Assembly (NCBI RefSeq): GCF_020080835.1
Contig: NC_058165.1
Location: 10,299,813 to 10,363,812 of the forward strand
DNA length: 64,000 bases
Source of the DNA: Cotesia glomerata
Lineage: Eukaryota; Arthropoda; Insecta; Hymenoptera; Braconidae
Direction of reading: 5' to 3'
Shown: positions 37,293-49,318 of the stretch, piece after piece
Position numbering within the stretch: the first letter of the stretch is position 1
How the letters are laid out: each line of letters begins with the position of its first letter
Made by a program: the position numbers and the translations under genes
Notes under the pieces: generated by a model
The model's database searches: none
The model's input: the letters and a program-made list of their open reading frames with translations, nothing else
What the model was told of the DNA's origin: nothing

Positions 37293-38545
37293 GATTTGGA
37301 ATAAAATTATAATGTGTATTATTCATTATAATATACTTATTATTCATTCATATTATTCATATATATTTGATTGCAAAATGCACTTGAAAATGATAATGTA
37401 AAAATAGGTACTATCTGCAGATAGTTTCTAGTTAAATTCCAAATGGACGCCACTTCTATGTAAGATGGGACTGACGAGCATGCGCGTGGCACTGACAACC
37501 ATCTGAGACAGATAAATCTCAGATGGCTCTGAGCCCCATCTCGGATTGAACTGAAATAAACGGAAACTGTACCTACTACAGTCTACATTGAAGTAGTAAC
37601 CATTTGTAAATTTTTTTCACTATAGATGGAACTAGATTCCGTCCAACATGGAAACCAGTTAAATCTCGTTTTTTCCGTGTAGTTATGTTAAAATTTATTA
37701 ACTGAATTCGATAGTAGTAAATATTATTTAAATAGTTAAATAAACCATCTGAATTGTAGTCTTTACCATCCTGATGGTAACTATTACTATTATGATGGTA
37801 ATCAGTAATAATAACTGTTATTATTTTAATTAGTTACTACTATTATCAAAATTGTAATTCCTAATATAACCTGATGGTTGCAGTTACCATCAGTAATAAT
37901 AATAACTACTATTTAAGCTAGTAAAAAATATTTAAAAAATTAAAAATCTGCGTTACCGTACATGCATTTCTGAATAAACTAAAAGCAGCTGTAGTGCAGT
38001 GTAGTGCACAAAAAATCGGGATTAAATTCGGATTTAAATTATATTTATAAATTTTTATTTGTCTAAAAAACTAAAACAAGTTTCAACGCCAAATTTTTCA
38101 AAAAGAATTTGAAATTTCCAAAAAAATCAAAATTTTCAATAAAATTCAAATTAAAATTTCAAAAAAAAATTTTTAAATAAAAAAAATCAAATTTCCAAAA
38201 AAAACTTTTGAAGGGAACTTAAAATATTTTAATATTTCAAATAAAAAAATGTACATTAGCTAAAATGTAAATAAAGGATTTAATTAAATAAATTTATATT
38301 ATTTTTTCTTTCAGAATTTTTACAATCTGAGATGGTTACAGTTACCATCTTTGATTGTAACAGTTATAATTTATAATAATTACAATTATTATTTTCAATA
38401 GTAATCGTTACCATTATTAATAGTAACTATTACAATTGTCAATGATACCACCTATTATTTTGTTACTAATTTATTTTATTACCATTTTAGATGGTAGGAG
38501 TTACTATTTTTGTATAGTAGGTAGTATAATTAATTTTTCTCCGTG
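37293..38545. repeat. Word-rich segment with TTACCATC repeats and two CCGTG-TA ends
   Basis: TTACCATC and GATGGTAACT recur many times in both orientations between about 37750 and 38500. MITE-type right ends occur at 37679 (TTTTTTCCGTG then TA) and at 38545 (TTTTTCTCCGTG then TA). Matching left ends were not found, so one or two elements are probably truncated or stacked. Noncoding. Confidence 0.45.
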
Positions 38546-39031
38546 TAGGACCTCAAACCGTCGAGATATGATGAAAACTCGTTTTTCGAAAAACGGGGTA
38601 AAACCATTAACTTCCCAATTTTTGAAAATCTTCTATTTTCTTAGTGGGAAGTTAAAAATTTGACTCAATTAATGAATTTTTTTTGCAAGTAACAGTTTTT
38701 CTGATTTCATACCAGATTGACGAACGGGAAAATTTTTTGAACTATTTTGATGTTATTTTCCGTTTCTATTGCATTAAAACAATTTGTTAAACGTATGAAA
38801 TTAACCTTCCTTCAATTATCCTCACAATAGTATGCAAAATATCTTGATTCCGTAGTTTAACAAGGGTATAACACTAATATAAAAATAGCTGTCGAAATGA
38901 GGTGAAAAAAATTTTTCGATCGTAAACCACTCTGTGATGCTTCGAATCATAAGTCATGCAATTATGCAAAATTGTTTACATTTGAGCGATAAAGTACAAA
39001 TTATAAATCACACACTTATTGCATTGGTTGA

Positions 39032-39184
39032 CTAAATCTCAAAGAGGAAGAGAGAGATAATGGAGAGAAATGTTTGCATGAATAAGAACTGATGGAAATA
39101 TGCATTGTAGGGTAGTGGGGTGAGAGATGCTCCGTCAGGTTGTACAACGATGAAAGACTCATCAGTTAGGTGTGTGTCTACATG
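39032..39184 (-). CDS. Weak open segment, possible exon
   Basis: Minus-strand frame of 50 codons reading HVDTHLTDESFIVVQPDG, PLPYNAYFHQFLFMQ and a hydrophobic end before TAG. It lies about 0.9 kb downstream, on the same strand, of the better candidate at 40059-40325. There is no start codon at its head and no clear splice site; composition is the only argument. It could be noise. Confidence 0.15.
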   Translation of the reverse strand, partial: HVDTHLTDESFIVVQPDGASLTPLPYNAYFHQFLFMQTFLSIISLFLFEI

Positions 39185-39254
39185 TCATCTAAGGTTGTTG
39201 GATCTATGACGGAAATTCTATTTTCTACCATATTGAAATATACGTAATGAAGAG

Positions 39255-39549
39255 TGTATACTCTAAATTTGAAACAGCGAAAATTCACTGTATCATAGCT
39301 ATAAGTGTACCGAGTGGTATACTTATAGCCGTGAAATAATGTGTGAACACTCTTTTTCAGTGATTTTCTCTATTTCAGATAAATTTACATTTTTTGTAAT
39401 GTAATGAATTAGTGCAAATTATCTCGAATAAGTGAATATTTACTAATATCAAGTTCCAATCGCACCGAAGTGATTTGATGGGCACTTGTAATCAGTGAAT
39501 ATTCATTTATTTAAGAAAATTTTTACTAATATATGTTTGGAGAGTATAC
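39255..39549. repeat. MITE-like element with GTATACTCT ends
   Basis: GTATACTCTAAATTTG at the left and ATGTTTGGAGAGTATAC at the right are inverted over 9 bp and loosely beyond. The words AAATTCACTG, CAGTGAATATTC and AAGTGAATATTTAC recur inside in both orientations. Noncoding; TSD uncertain. Confidence 0.45.
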
Positions 39550-40058
39550 GAAATCGATTTAAACTTTAGCGATTAATTATATATTATTTTCTGTAGATTT
39601 TTTTCAATTTAAAAAATCATACAGTTCAAACACTTGAAAAATAACTAATTTAAAAATTTGAATAATCTCTTTCTTGACAAGTTCAATTTGAAAACTTTTG
39701 AACTTTATATTATAAATCTTAAGAAATTTAGCTATTGAGTCAAATAAGTGATTTATTTATGGTAAAGAAACGGTTCGACCGCGGAAGAAATGGGAGTAAT
39801 GAATTTTAAATGTTTGACAGATAGTGCAGATTTTTCATTATTTGCCACAAATTTAGTATCTTTATCTCTCATATATCACTTATTTATCACGAATGCATTA
39901 TATTTTTTAGTAAAATCATATAAAAAATGAATCCACCGTTATATATTTCATACCAAATTTGGAGATAACTTGTTTTTGTTGTTTTTTGTTGAATGCAGCT
40001 TAAATAATTCGTACCAATAAGATTTATTGATTCACTTCTTGGTCAATTAGCTTTCGGG

Positions 40059-40325
40059 TTACTGTGATATAAACATTAGAAAAACGTCAGTAAGATTGTG
40101 CTTGTTTCCGTGCAAATCTCTAGGAATACTAATCAAAATGTCTTGAAAGTTAATCAGAGCTAAATCTCGATTATTCCTTTCGATTGTTACCCAAGCCATA
40201 CAATTTGCTTGATAGCTTTGCGAATTATCGTGACCAAAGGCTAAAAGTTCGATGATCAATTTTAGATAATCGTTCTTGACATATTCACCAAAATTTAATA
40301 TTTCTTCTTCCCAAATAATTGATAA
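40059..40325 (-). CDS. Candidate host coding exon, 88 codons, unrecognised
   Basis: The longest non-transposon open frame with natural-looking composition. It begins just after an acceptor-like GTCGGCTAG (AG at 40326-40327 on this strand) in phase 0 and reads LSIIWEEEILNFGEYVKNDY, then LLAFGHDNSQSYQANCMAWV, ERNNRDLALINFQDIL, IPRDLHGNKHNLTDVF and ends at TAA, 40061-40059. There is no ATG at its head, which fits an internal or last exon rather than a single-exon gene. Residues are mixed and polar with one short hydrophobic patch; no signal peptide or motif I can name. A donor inside (CTTGG/GTAACA near 40190) would make it an internal exon. No flanking exon was identified. Confidence 0.4.
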   Translation of the reverse strand, partial: LSIIWEEEILNFGEYVKNDYLKLIIELLAFGHDNSQSYQANCMAWVTIERNNRDLALINFQDILISIPRDLHGNKHNLTDVFLMFISQ

Positions 40326-41643
40326 CTAGCCGACCCGTACAAATATTTTCCATGATATAATGATCAAATAATAAATGGTCGTATTATAATGTGAAAATAA
40401 GATTAATGTTCATTACTTTTATTAAAAATTAAATATCTTTCATTAATAAACATTTGCATTTACTCATTTCTACATTATTATACTGCCATTCGTTTTTGAT
40501 CACGAAATTTTGCTAAATATCATTTAAATTAAATTAGTTAATTACATTTATTCATATATGAATTGACTAGATGAGGTTTTCAGCACTCGTGTGTCGGCGC
40601 ACACACTCTACTCGTTGCGCCAACCTTATCATAGCCAAAAGTTTTGTCCACTCAGCTAAATAATATATCATTACGATGGATTGTAAATAACAATTTATAT
40701 TAAATTATAAACTACCCAACAACTTTTGTTAGTTAAGTAAACTGTTAATAGGCGGCGCCTTCTACGGCTTTATAATATAGTTGAATACATTGTCAAAACA
40801 TGGCACCAAATTCATTTTTATAAACAGATTTACTAACGAATTACATTTTTCAATTTTCTGCATAATTTTTGCAATGTACTAAAAACATAAGCTTTAACAT
40901 GGTATACCAAATTTTTAAGATTGATAAAGAATTATTACAAATTTTGGAAAATAAGATAGATGATGATTAGACTATTTAATACAAATGGAACACAGCCTTA
41001 ACAAAGTTCGAAAACTGGAAAATTTTTAAAAGTTTGGTTTGTTCGGTTAATATATTGCTCAGGGGCGTCTTGGATTACCGTAAAGTAGTAGTTACTCGTT
41101 CCTTTTTCACCAGGAGCTTTGTGTCTGGAGAGTCGTACTCGTATCGAGAATGCAGCATTCTTGTTACTAAAGTCATTTCGAAACTCTTCTTTGCTCTTCT
41201 TTTCTTTCTTTCGAATCACACTACTAGTAAAGTTTACTCAATATATAGTTCGCTTAGGTTAATCCGAGCATTCTACAAACGCGACCAAAACTCGATTCTC
41301 TACACGCTTCGCTTGTCGTATCATTTACGTACCACTAAACACTACAGCCCCACCCTCTTGCCTTCACCCTGCTTTTCCAACTATTCGACAAAGACTGATA
41401 AGAACGTCTTAGTATAACTTTTCAAACTGGAGAACTCTACCTATAACCTATTGACTTAGCCGAAGAAATTACAATTATTTTGTCACTGATTCATTTCATT
41501 CTTTTGACTCCACTTTTATTTCAGTTCAGATTCAATATATCCTCACTTTATCCAGTTTCTTCAGCTTTTGATAAATATTCTTGATTATTTTCCATTGTAC
41601 AATCCTAGATATTATTGAATCTAGATAGATATTATGATTTCCG
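40326..41643. other. AT-rich DNA with a GC-richer part, nothing firm
   Basis: The part 41030-41400 is moderately GC-rich and has overlapping frames on both strands (127 residues on plus, 73 on minus), neither with a known domain. Having both open is typical of composition, not coding. A promoter or UTR is possible. The rest is AT-rich. Confidence 0.25.
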
Positions 41644-42385
41644 CACGCAGAAAAAAATTTTGTTAAGATAACCTAAGATATGTTGTGGTAAAAAATGAAT
41701 TTGTTAACATAGGGATAACAAATTATATGCTCAAATAACAAAATTTAGGTTATAACAAGTTATTGATATGTTATAACAATAAAACAGTTTTGTTACTATA
41801 GCAAAATTTTTAAGTTGATTCGACAAAATACTTTAGTTAGTATAACAAATTTTTTGTTGAAACAGCAAAATTATTCTATTAAAATAATAAAGAGAATTTG
41901 TTGGAGTAATAAAGACAATGTTGTTGAAGTAATAAAGAGAATTAGTAATAATAACAATGAGAATTTGTTGGAATAACAAATAAATTTGTTACAGCAAATT
42001 TTATAAGAATACGTTTAAAAATATGTTATAATCAGCTATAGCTGATTTGGAAAATATTTTGGCAACAAACTAGTTTTGTTATTACAACAAACTAGTTTTG
42101 TTATTGCAACAAAATCATTTCGTTTCAGCAACAAAATCACTTTGTAACGCAACAAAATCACTTTGTAACAGCAACAAAGTCATTTTGTGACAGCAACAAA
42201 ATGATTTGGTTAGGGCAACAAATTGGTTTGTGATTTAACAAACTGGTTTGTTAGTACATTTTGACACATTTTGTTAATGCAACTAATGGATTTATTGCTA
42301 TAACTACACTCATTTGTTACCAGAACATATTTTTCAGTTATCCCGTCTTTTGTTATTTCAACAAAATCGTTTTAATACGTACGTG
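41644..42385. mobile_element. Word-rich MITE made of ACAAAATCATTTTGT repeats
   Basis: Left end CACGCAGAAAAAAATTTTGT, right end near ACAAAATCGTTTTAATACGT followed by ACGTG. Between them AACAAAATCATTTTGTTNNNG-type words recur more than a dozen times in both orientations, with clear tandem runs at 42060-42240. It belongs with the CAC...GTG elements by its termini, though TA flanks are not preserved. Confidence 0.55.
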
Positions 42386-45300
42386 GATGGATTAATAATT
42401 TTCAGTTGTGAAAAATTTGTTTAATAATTTATAAAGTACTAATGAAACTAGCTTACACTGATAAGAAAACTAACTTCAAAAAACAACAGTCTGCCTAAAA
42501 AGATTATTCTGAAGACAACTCGTTGTGGTGCTTCATAAATTTATTGTCTTAAATCTTGGAATCTTGGTCGATAGCGATTGTCTATTGATACGATTAAATT
42601 CATCATCAAATAAAAACTATCGAAAACTAGCAATAATTTTTTTTTTAAGACTATTATATTTCCGGAAGAAAATTTTCTGAAATGGCCTGATATGGTCGTA
42701 TATAGTCTGATATTAAAATTGGCCATATTAGACTATACATAACTTTTTGATCAAAGGAAGTGTTGAAAATTTCCGTAAAGTGCTGAGTTAGAATAAAATC
42801 AATCGAAAGAATTTTTTTCTCAATCAAAAGTTATAATTTCTTGATTCACGAGTTGATTTCTTGAATTAAAAAACTGAATATCTTGAAACGAAGTTGAAAT
42901 TTGGAAGAAACATTGAATAACTTGATAGGTTATCAGAAGCGATAAGTTCGGAATAGCTGATTAGTTTTCATTTAATATTAACTTTATACATCCTATGGTT
43001 TTCACAAGATAAAATGATAGTTCTAACTTCTCCACATACAACTTTTTCTTTACAACTTTTAGTATGAATTCTCGGAATAAATCTTTGAAAAAATTGCTAA
43101 CGAACTTTACAAACTTGAAAAAACTTTTCACATCGCATCAGCTTTTTTTTGTTATTAAGTGAATTTCTTATAAACAAGCATTTCATAAATGTTCCTGTGA
43201 ATTTTCTGCAAAGTCTCAAACAACTATTTTTACGATACTGAAGTCAGCTGCCAGTTGACGATTTTTTATTTTATTCAAACCATAAATTATTATCAGCACA
43301 CAAAGGATAAAAAAATTAGAATGTCATTCACAAAAATTTTCTATCTTGAGAAATAAATAGATACATATAAATAATGCAGATACAAATCTGTATTGATCGT
43401 CAGAAGATGTAATTGTAGCATTAAAAAAAATGCAGTTGGAGTTGCAGCAGGGCTAAGAGAAGCATGATGTTGAATAAAAATGAGGACTGCAATCATTCAA
43501 CGGGTAAAACTTTTTAACATTACTGTTCTTTTGCCCGTAAGTCGATTAGACCGATCGCATTTTGTAACATCAGAGTGTATAAAAATATTCGAAAAATTCA
43601 ATCAATTAAAAAAAAAATTGTCGAGTTTTTGATATATTTTAATAAACTATTTCTTTAAAATAATAAGAAATAGAAAAGAGAAATTTTAGTAGAATATTTT
43701 GGCCGCGTAAATAGCTAGTGCAGCGTTCTTTATGAGAAATTCCGTAGATAACTTTAAATTCAGCTACTATTACTATCGTGTTATAGATTACTTAGAAATT
43801 AAAAATTATTCCCTTCAGAAAAATTTTTTTTATGATCAGAAGCGAATTCCCAGTAATTAATGTAAATTACAATTCATTAAATCATTAATCTTTATTTGTA
43901 ATTATTATAATAAATTCTGTAAGACTCAATAAATAAAATTTCATATGAATAATATATTGCATATATTTCTTAAGAATTTTTGTGTTCCATTTGTTGATAA
44001 TTATATGGTGTAAAGCATGGAATATCCCATGAATTATCAATTAATAAAAAATTGAAATTGGGCTAGATTCTTAAGTTATTTCATAAAAAAATTCTTACGA
44101 TAATTTGTTCCGTATTTTTTTTTTTTTTAAATCATCAAAATTAAATCATCACAAATCTAGATCGAGTTTAAAAATCCATTTTTTCACTCTGACAGCTCGA
44201 TGATTTATTTCTTATTTAAATTTATTTATAAAAACTGTATCTAGTACAATATCAAATTTTTTTTGTTATTCTATTATATTCTAGAACAGAAAAAAAAATG
44301 GCATGAATCGGGGTGGGACTCAACTTTTCAACTGTATTCTGTATTGAACTTCTCCGTACTGAACTGACGTCATCAGCTCTGCTCCGCTCAGCCTCATGAC
44401 GTCACGCCGCAACGTCACTGCGTCGCACTCGTATATCGGCGTATGAGCCCATGTCGTAGCTTTTACCTTTATAACTATGTAGTTCACAGTTGACCTAACC
44501 ACCTAGTTTTCACAGGCTGACCTCATCTTATTTAATTCCGTGGGTGTGTATGTGTGTATCTTCATATTTTTAATTATGCAGTTTTATTAGCCTCACTAAT
44601 TACGTCATTACGTTTGACATTAAAAGTTTGATTAGTTGAAAAAATCTCAGTAAAAACGTCAGTAAAAAATAAATTATATCAATTGGTTATAGTATAAATC
44701 TAATTAAAAATCGTCGGCTAGTCTTTAATCTCAATTTTCTTTGATTTGTCATTTAATTTGTGTGAACTGAATCGTTTGATTTTTTTAGCAGATATTTTCA
44801 ATGAAACGTAAAAAACAGTATCGATTCTTCCGTTTCCTTTGAAGAACTGAAACTGATACAAAATATCTCGACGATGTTGGCAATTTGATGTTTTTTTCCA
44901 TTCCTGTTGTTTATTTTTAGAATTTAAATAAATTTATTCCTCTAAAAGAGCGATCGTAAACAAAAATTAAAAATATTATAGCAGTAGATAAATCGTTTTT
45001 ATTCCGATACTTTTGTGTAACATTCTAATAAGCGATACCTCTCAAACGGATTAGCTGATCTAGGTTTTTCTCACAGTAAAACTCCATCAATATTAAGCTG
45101 ATTAAATTTCACGTTATGCGCTAAATAATATTTTTACATTTTCGCTCAGTATCATGAAAACTGCTTGACCTATTGATCGCAGGAATTATGTAAATCTAAA
45201 TCTGAATAAAGTTTATTGATTACGGCACTATTCACCAATATGTTAAAACAATTTTGCAATTGATTTTTTTCGTTGAAATTAAGCAATAGAGTTTTTTATT

Positions 45301-45742
45301 GAGATAAAATTTTTCATAACTTCAATATTTTGACTTTTAATGATTACGTATTGAGTACTTGAAAAAGTCTCGAATTATTAAAAAATAACATCGATTTTAT
45401 TTTGTCCAATTATAGAATCTGTGATTCTTAGATTCGATTTTAATTATATGGACATGTACAAAATCAATTGATTTTTCATAACGTATAGAAAATACTCAGA
45501 TTTGAATTCAGGTCAACTTTTACAAATTTTGAACAAAAATATCTACAGAAAAAATACTAATTGATAAACCACAGAAAATTTTAACGATAAAAAATTATGT
45601 AACAGACTGATTGCCGGTAATTCAGTCTTTAATTAATTCTTTTTTTGTGATTTACATATTGGAACGAAAAAGCGCGTTTAATTTGAATAGAAAATTACCA
45701 TCTGCGGAAAAATTTAAACGAGTTTTAAAATTTAATTGTAAT
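42386..45742. other. AT-rich DNA with few landmarks
   Basis: Contains a third copy of the dispersed repeat (about 42685-42780) and a GC-rich patch at 44340-44470 described separately. No element termini or convincing frames otherwise. Confidence 0.3.
44365..44404. promoter_or_regulatory. Pair of palindromic CRE-type sites
   Basis: Two perfect TGACGTCA octamers, at 44365-44372 and 44397-44404, 32 bp apart, with a half site AACGTCAC near 44412, in a CpG-rich patch within AT-rich DNA. TGACGTCA is the classic CREB/ATF binding site, so this may be a promoter or enhancer. The nearby 60-codon frame on the minus strand is not convincing. No transcript start could be assigned. Confidence 0.35.
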
Positions 45743-46269
45743 TAAAATCCGAACAAAAACAGTTTCACTGTAAAAAAAATCGCGCAAAGTCCACGTTCAT
45801 AAGACTATTAAGAAAAAAAAATTTGTTTTTTTCTTTAAGATAATATATAAAATTAAAAAATTAAAAAATCCAAGTAACCGATATGATTGTTTATGATTTT
45901 CGGAAATTAAAAAAAATTTTGTTACAAATTTAAAAATTAAAAAAAAAATTTGGAACGTATTTAGTGTGCGCGGTTGCAAAATATTTTACTTTTAATGAAA
46001 TTCGTAAAATCTATTTACTAGGACTTTAAAAAATTGAAATACACAATGACGCACACCAAGTACGTTCCAAAATTTTTTTCTTAATTTTTAAATTTATAAC
46101 AAAATTTTTTTTAATTTCCGAAAATCATAAACAATCATATCGGTTACTTGGATTTTTTAATTTTATATATTTTTGTAAAGAAAAAAACAAATTTTTTTTT
46201 CTTAATAGTCTTATGAACGTGGACTCGGTGCGATTTTTTTACAGTGAAACTGTTTTTGTTCGGATTTTA
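45743..46269. mobile_element. 527-bp foldback with arms of about 210 bp
   Basis: AAAATCCGAACAAAAACAGT at the left is the complement of ACTGTTTTTGTTCGGATTTT at the right. The arms 45743-45959 and 46061-46269 match nearly throughout (for example AAGTAACCGATATGATTGTT), around a 101-bp loop with GACGCACACCAAGTACG. Related pieces lie at 62509-62815 and 63398-63450. Noncoding. Confidence 0.85.
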
Positions 46270-48275
46270 GTATTTTTTGTAATTATAATAAAAATTTACA
46301 ATCGGTACCAACCTAAATCTCGCGCTGGTTGCATTTTTTATAGCAAACTATCCCCTTGAAACTACAGTTTATGTAAAAATAATTCCAGCGCACCCTGGCG
46401 GGTGTAGATGCAAGCTGTGAAATATCTTTTTTTAACTGTAGTTTCCCATCTAATGAAGGATTACTATGCATTCTTAAATTATTTAGTCTATGGCAGATCA
46501 CTTTGCCCATCGAAAAAAAGTCAGGATCGAAATTTTTGCGTTGCTATAGTTTGTGCTGATTAAATTTAATAATTTCAAGTAGATTAATTGTTATAAGTGA
46601 ATATAATTAATTAATAACGGTCAAATAAAGTATGAATTACTGTTATAATATACAATTTAGGAAAAAAAAGCACCGTAGAATTAAATAAAATTTTGCAACC
46701 TCAAAATACCGTTCTGCTTACAGTAAACACAGTCGGTAGTCTGGCGCTCCGTTTACAGCAGATTTGAACGGAACTTGGCGCCAGATTCTACCGAATCTGT
46801 GGATTTTTTTTTTATTATAATTTGTTTTTAATTAACTTATTATGAAAATTATTCTTTAAATTTATATTTGCAGTTTTCAATACATTATTACTTTTTTTTC
46901 TGTCGATGTTTGATTAAAGTTATTAAAAAATAGAACACACTATTAAAGTTATTAGTACACTTTTTGTGTATTTGAACTTTACTTTGATTAATTTATGTAT
47001 GATACGAGCGCTTTTAAAGCATGCTCATTTCGATTTACCAAACTTTTAAATTTTTAATTTGAATAAAATTAGTTAATTTATTTATCGAAAAAATAAATTA
47101 AAAATATGTGTGACTATAAAAATAATTGGCAAGTGATGAAAAAATAAAAAATAACAATTTTTAATTTTAGTTTAAAACGTAACTGGTACAGTTTAGTTCT
47201 AAAAATTCAAAAATTTCCTTATATTTTAAGATAGGAGTATTCATCTATTGCACAAAGTTTTGATATATTTCCATACAAACCCAAAAAATAGAATAAATTT
47301 GAATAAATGTACTTAAATATAAAAAAAAGTGATGCAAGAAAAAACACTTGCTTTACTGTAATAGAGTGCCTATTTTTAGTGTTATGTGTTACATGTTACG
47401 TCAGTACATTGTATGCAATTTTGAATTAATAAATTTATGTATAGCATGTAATATATAATATACCGGTGTGTATATTCATGTATCCATTCTAGCGGAAATT
47501 AAAATGAAAACTTAAGCAACCCTTTTCTCTCTATGTTCTACGCAATTCTAGTTGCTGTAGGTATTATATATCGCCGAGAATAGCGTAGAATATACGTACC
47601 CCCTGCAGTCATGTCGTCGACGGAACCCGTTCTCGTCATGGAGCTCAGCATGCAGCGTAAAGCTTTTTATTTATCGTCATATATATACGCATATATAGCG
47701 ACGATAAGTTAAACTTTCAGCAAATTCAATTAAAAAATAAAATATACAAACTTTTAATTTGAATTTTACTAATATTTAAATACGCAGCAGTTGGTATTGG
47801 AATTACTTGAAACCACATGGTAAAAATGTAGTTGGTAAATTAAATTTTAAGTGTAAAAAGTAAGGAGGGAGAAATAAAACGCTGCAGCGGTGAAAAAAAT
47901 CAAACAAATATTTTTTTTCCTTAATTATTACCAGTAACATGCAGTCACTATGTAACTATCAAGAATTTAGAATAAATTTGAAAAAATTAGGCTGGTTAAT
48001 TTTTTTTATACTTTTAATCACAATATACATAATTTGCTTGCCCTTCAAATAAATAAAAAAATTAATATCGGTATGATAAAGTTAATTACCAAAAATTTAA
48101 CGAATGATAGTCTTCAATCCATAAAAATGATACTGACAATTTTTTTGAATAATTACAAATTTTGGTTTTGTTAATATTGCGTTCATAAAAAATACAACAA
48201 TTGAAAAAAAAAAAATGAAAATATCAATTATTCGATGAAAAAAAAGTTTTGAAGAAATGATACGAAAAATATAAA
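46270..48275. other. AT-rich DNA with a compact hairpin and one start-like segment
   Basis: Holds the GC-rich hairpin at 46734-46793. At 47611 an ATG opens MSSTEPVLVMELSMQRKAF for 33 codons in a GC-richer patch; no splice or domain support, so it is not called. 47935-48100 loosely resembles 34560-34700. Nothing else recognised. Confidence 0.3.
46734..46793. repeat. GC-rich hairpin
   Basis: CGGTAGTCTGGCGC and TCCGTT on one side pair with AACGGA and GCGCCAGATTCTACCG on the other, around a 13-nt loop. A further small stem AGATTC/GAATCT overlaps the 3-prime side. It is a compact, imperfect stem in otherwise AT-rich DNA, of unknown function. Confidence 0.6.
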
Positions 48276-48431
48276 TTTTTAACTTCCCGCTAAGAAAATC
48301 GCAGATTTTTAAAAATCGGGAAGTTATTGTTTTCACCCCGTTTTGCAAAAATCGAGTTTTCATCAGATCTCGACGTTTGAAGGTCACAGGAAGCTTCCCT
48401 GACTATCCCCGCGAGGTTGTCACTATGCCTC

Positions 48432-48462
<31 letters not shown>

Positions 48463-48478
48463 TTTTTCTTCAGAGGGG

Positions 48479-48499
48479 GGAATCCTTTTTGCGGATTCC
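48479..48499 (-). other. Conserved 3-prime hairpin of the LINE
   Basis: GGAATCC, 7-nt loop, GGATTCC, a few bases from the poly(A). The same stem occurs at 58252-58271 and 58804-58823 in the other two copies. It may be the 3-prime structure recognised by the reverse transcriptase, which is an inference. Confidence 0.6.
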
Positions 48500-48871
48500 A
48501 GGCATAGCTGTTTCGCCTAGATATGTGAAGACTCGACGCAGCATCATGCTAAAACTCGACGCTAACGCCCCTACTCACTAAACCCTAAACCCCTTTTCTT
48601 CTTTCCTCTAATCCCTCATGGGAACCGCCGTCAGGCATTACTTCGTGAGGGGAGGAACTAGCTACTACTCTTCCTTCTAGTGGCTAAGGTGTTAACTACC
48701 TTCCTTCTATCTTCTGATATTTGCTCTTCTTCTTTCGGTGGAACGCAAGTCTTTGAGGACTTCTGTTGCAAACGTGTTGGTAGCGTTTCAGGCAGCTTCT
48801 GATGACAACATTGCATCCACTAGTGAATCTGGTTGCATTCTCTGGTTCAGAATCCGCTCCAACTCTTTACG

Positions 48872-49318
48872 CTATGGATCGAAACGAGGACATACAAAGA
48901 AGACGTGCTCCGCATCTTCAGCAACTCCTGGGCAAGACGGGCACTTCGAAGATTCATCGTGCTTAAAGCGGTGTAGATACTCTCGAAAACACCCGTGTCC
49001 CGACAACATCTGCGTAAGATAGTAATTGACCTCGCCGTGATTCCGGTTAAGCCAAATGTCGATCCGAGATATGAGGCGGTGCGTCCACCTACCCTTCTCT
49101 GCAGCATCCCATTGCAGTTGCCATCGGCCTATGCTGTTCTGCCGTTGGTTACTCAGGTGTCTATAAGGCTCACTTATAAGTGCTACGTCTGCCTCTAATT
49201 CGCGCACAGTTTGCATGAGCAGGTCATGCGCAGCCTCACAATGATTGAGGTTGAGCTGCAATATCTTCATCTTCTTGGCTTCGTTATCTTCTGGAGCGCT
49301 TCTTGGAAGACGGGGCAT
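48872..49318 (-). pseudogene. LINE ORF2 remnant: endonuclease start fused to C-terminus
   Basis: The frame starts at 49318 inside the end of ORF1, in a different frame, overlapping it by about 52 nt as in R1-type elements. Residues 17-58 resemble the N-terminus of an AP-like endonuclease (MKILQLNLNHCEAAHDLLMQ, VALISEPYRHLSNQ). The next residues, QNSIGRWQLQWDAAEKGRWT to GHGCFREYLHRFKH and CPSCPGVAEDAEHVFFVC, match the C-terminal region of the copy at 59036-59941. Roughly the whole endonuclease and reverse transcriptase core is absent, yet the junction stays in frame. A stop after FDP ends it early, and the rest of the C-terminus follows in decayed form. It cannot catalyse retrotransposition. 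Confidence 0.75.

Larger units (their letters stand above)
36340..38658 (-). repeat. Family A repeat, copy A5, microsatellite replaced by insertions
   Basis: The minus-orientation copy begins AAAATTAGAAAAACGGTTCA and runs through GAGCTC palindromes and TAACTTTTGAA modules to GTTCACATACA at 37033. It resumes at 38548 with GGACCTCAAACCGTCGAG and ends TTAGTGGGAAGTTAAAAA. The gap falls exactly where other copies have (CA)n, and is filled by a foldback (37033-37292) and a word-rich segment to 38547. Confidence 0.8.

Noticed and set aside
41034..41417. 127-residue plus-strand frame
   Set aside because: Overlapped by an equally open minus frame, no domain, serine/tyrosine-rich composition; kept only as a GC-richer patch.
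47611..47712. Small gene starting MSSTEPVLVMELS
   Set aside because: Only 33 codons, ending in TA-repeat-derived residues; no splice or promoter support strong enough to call.
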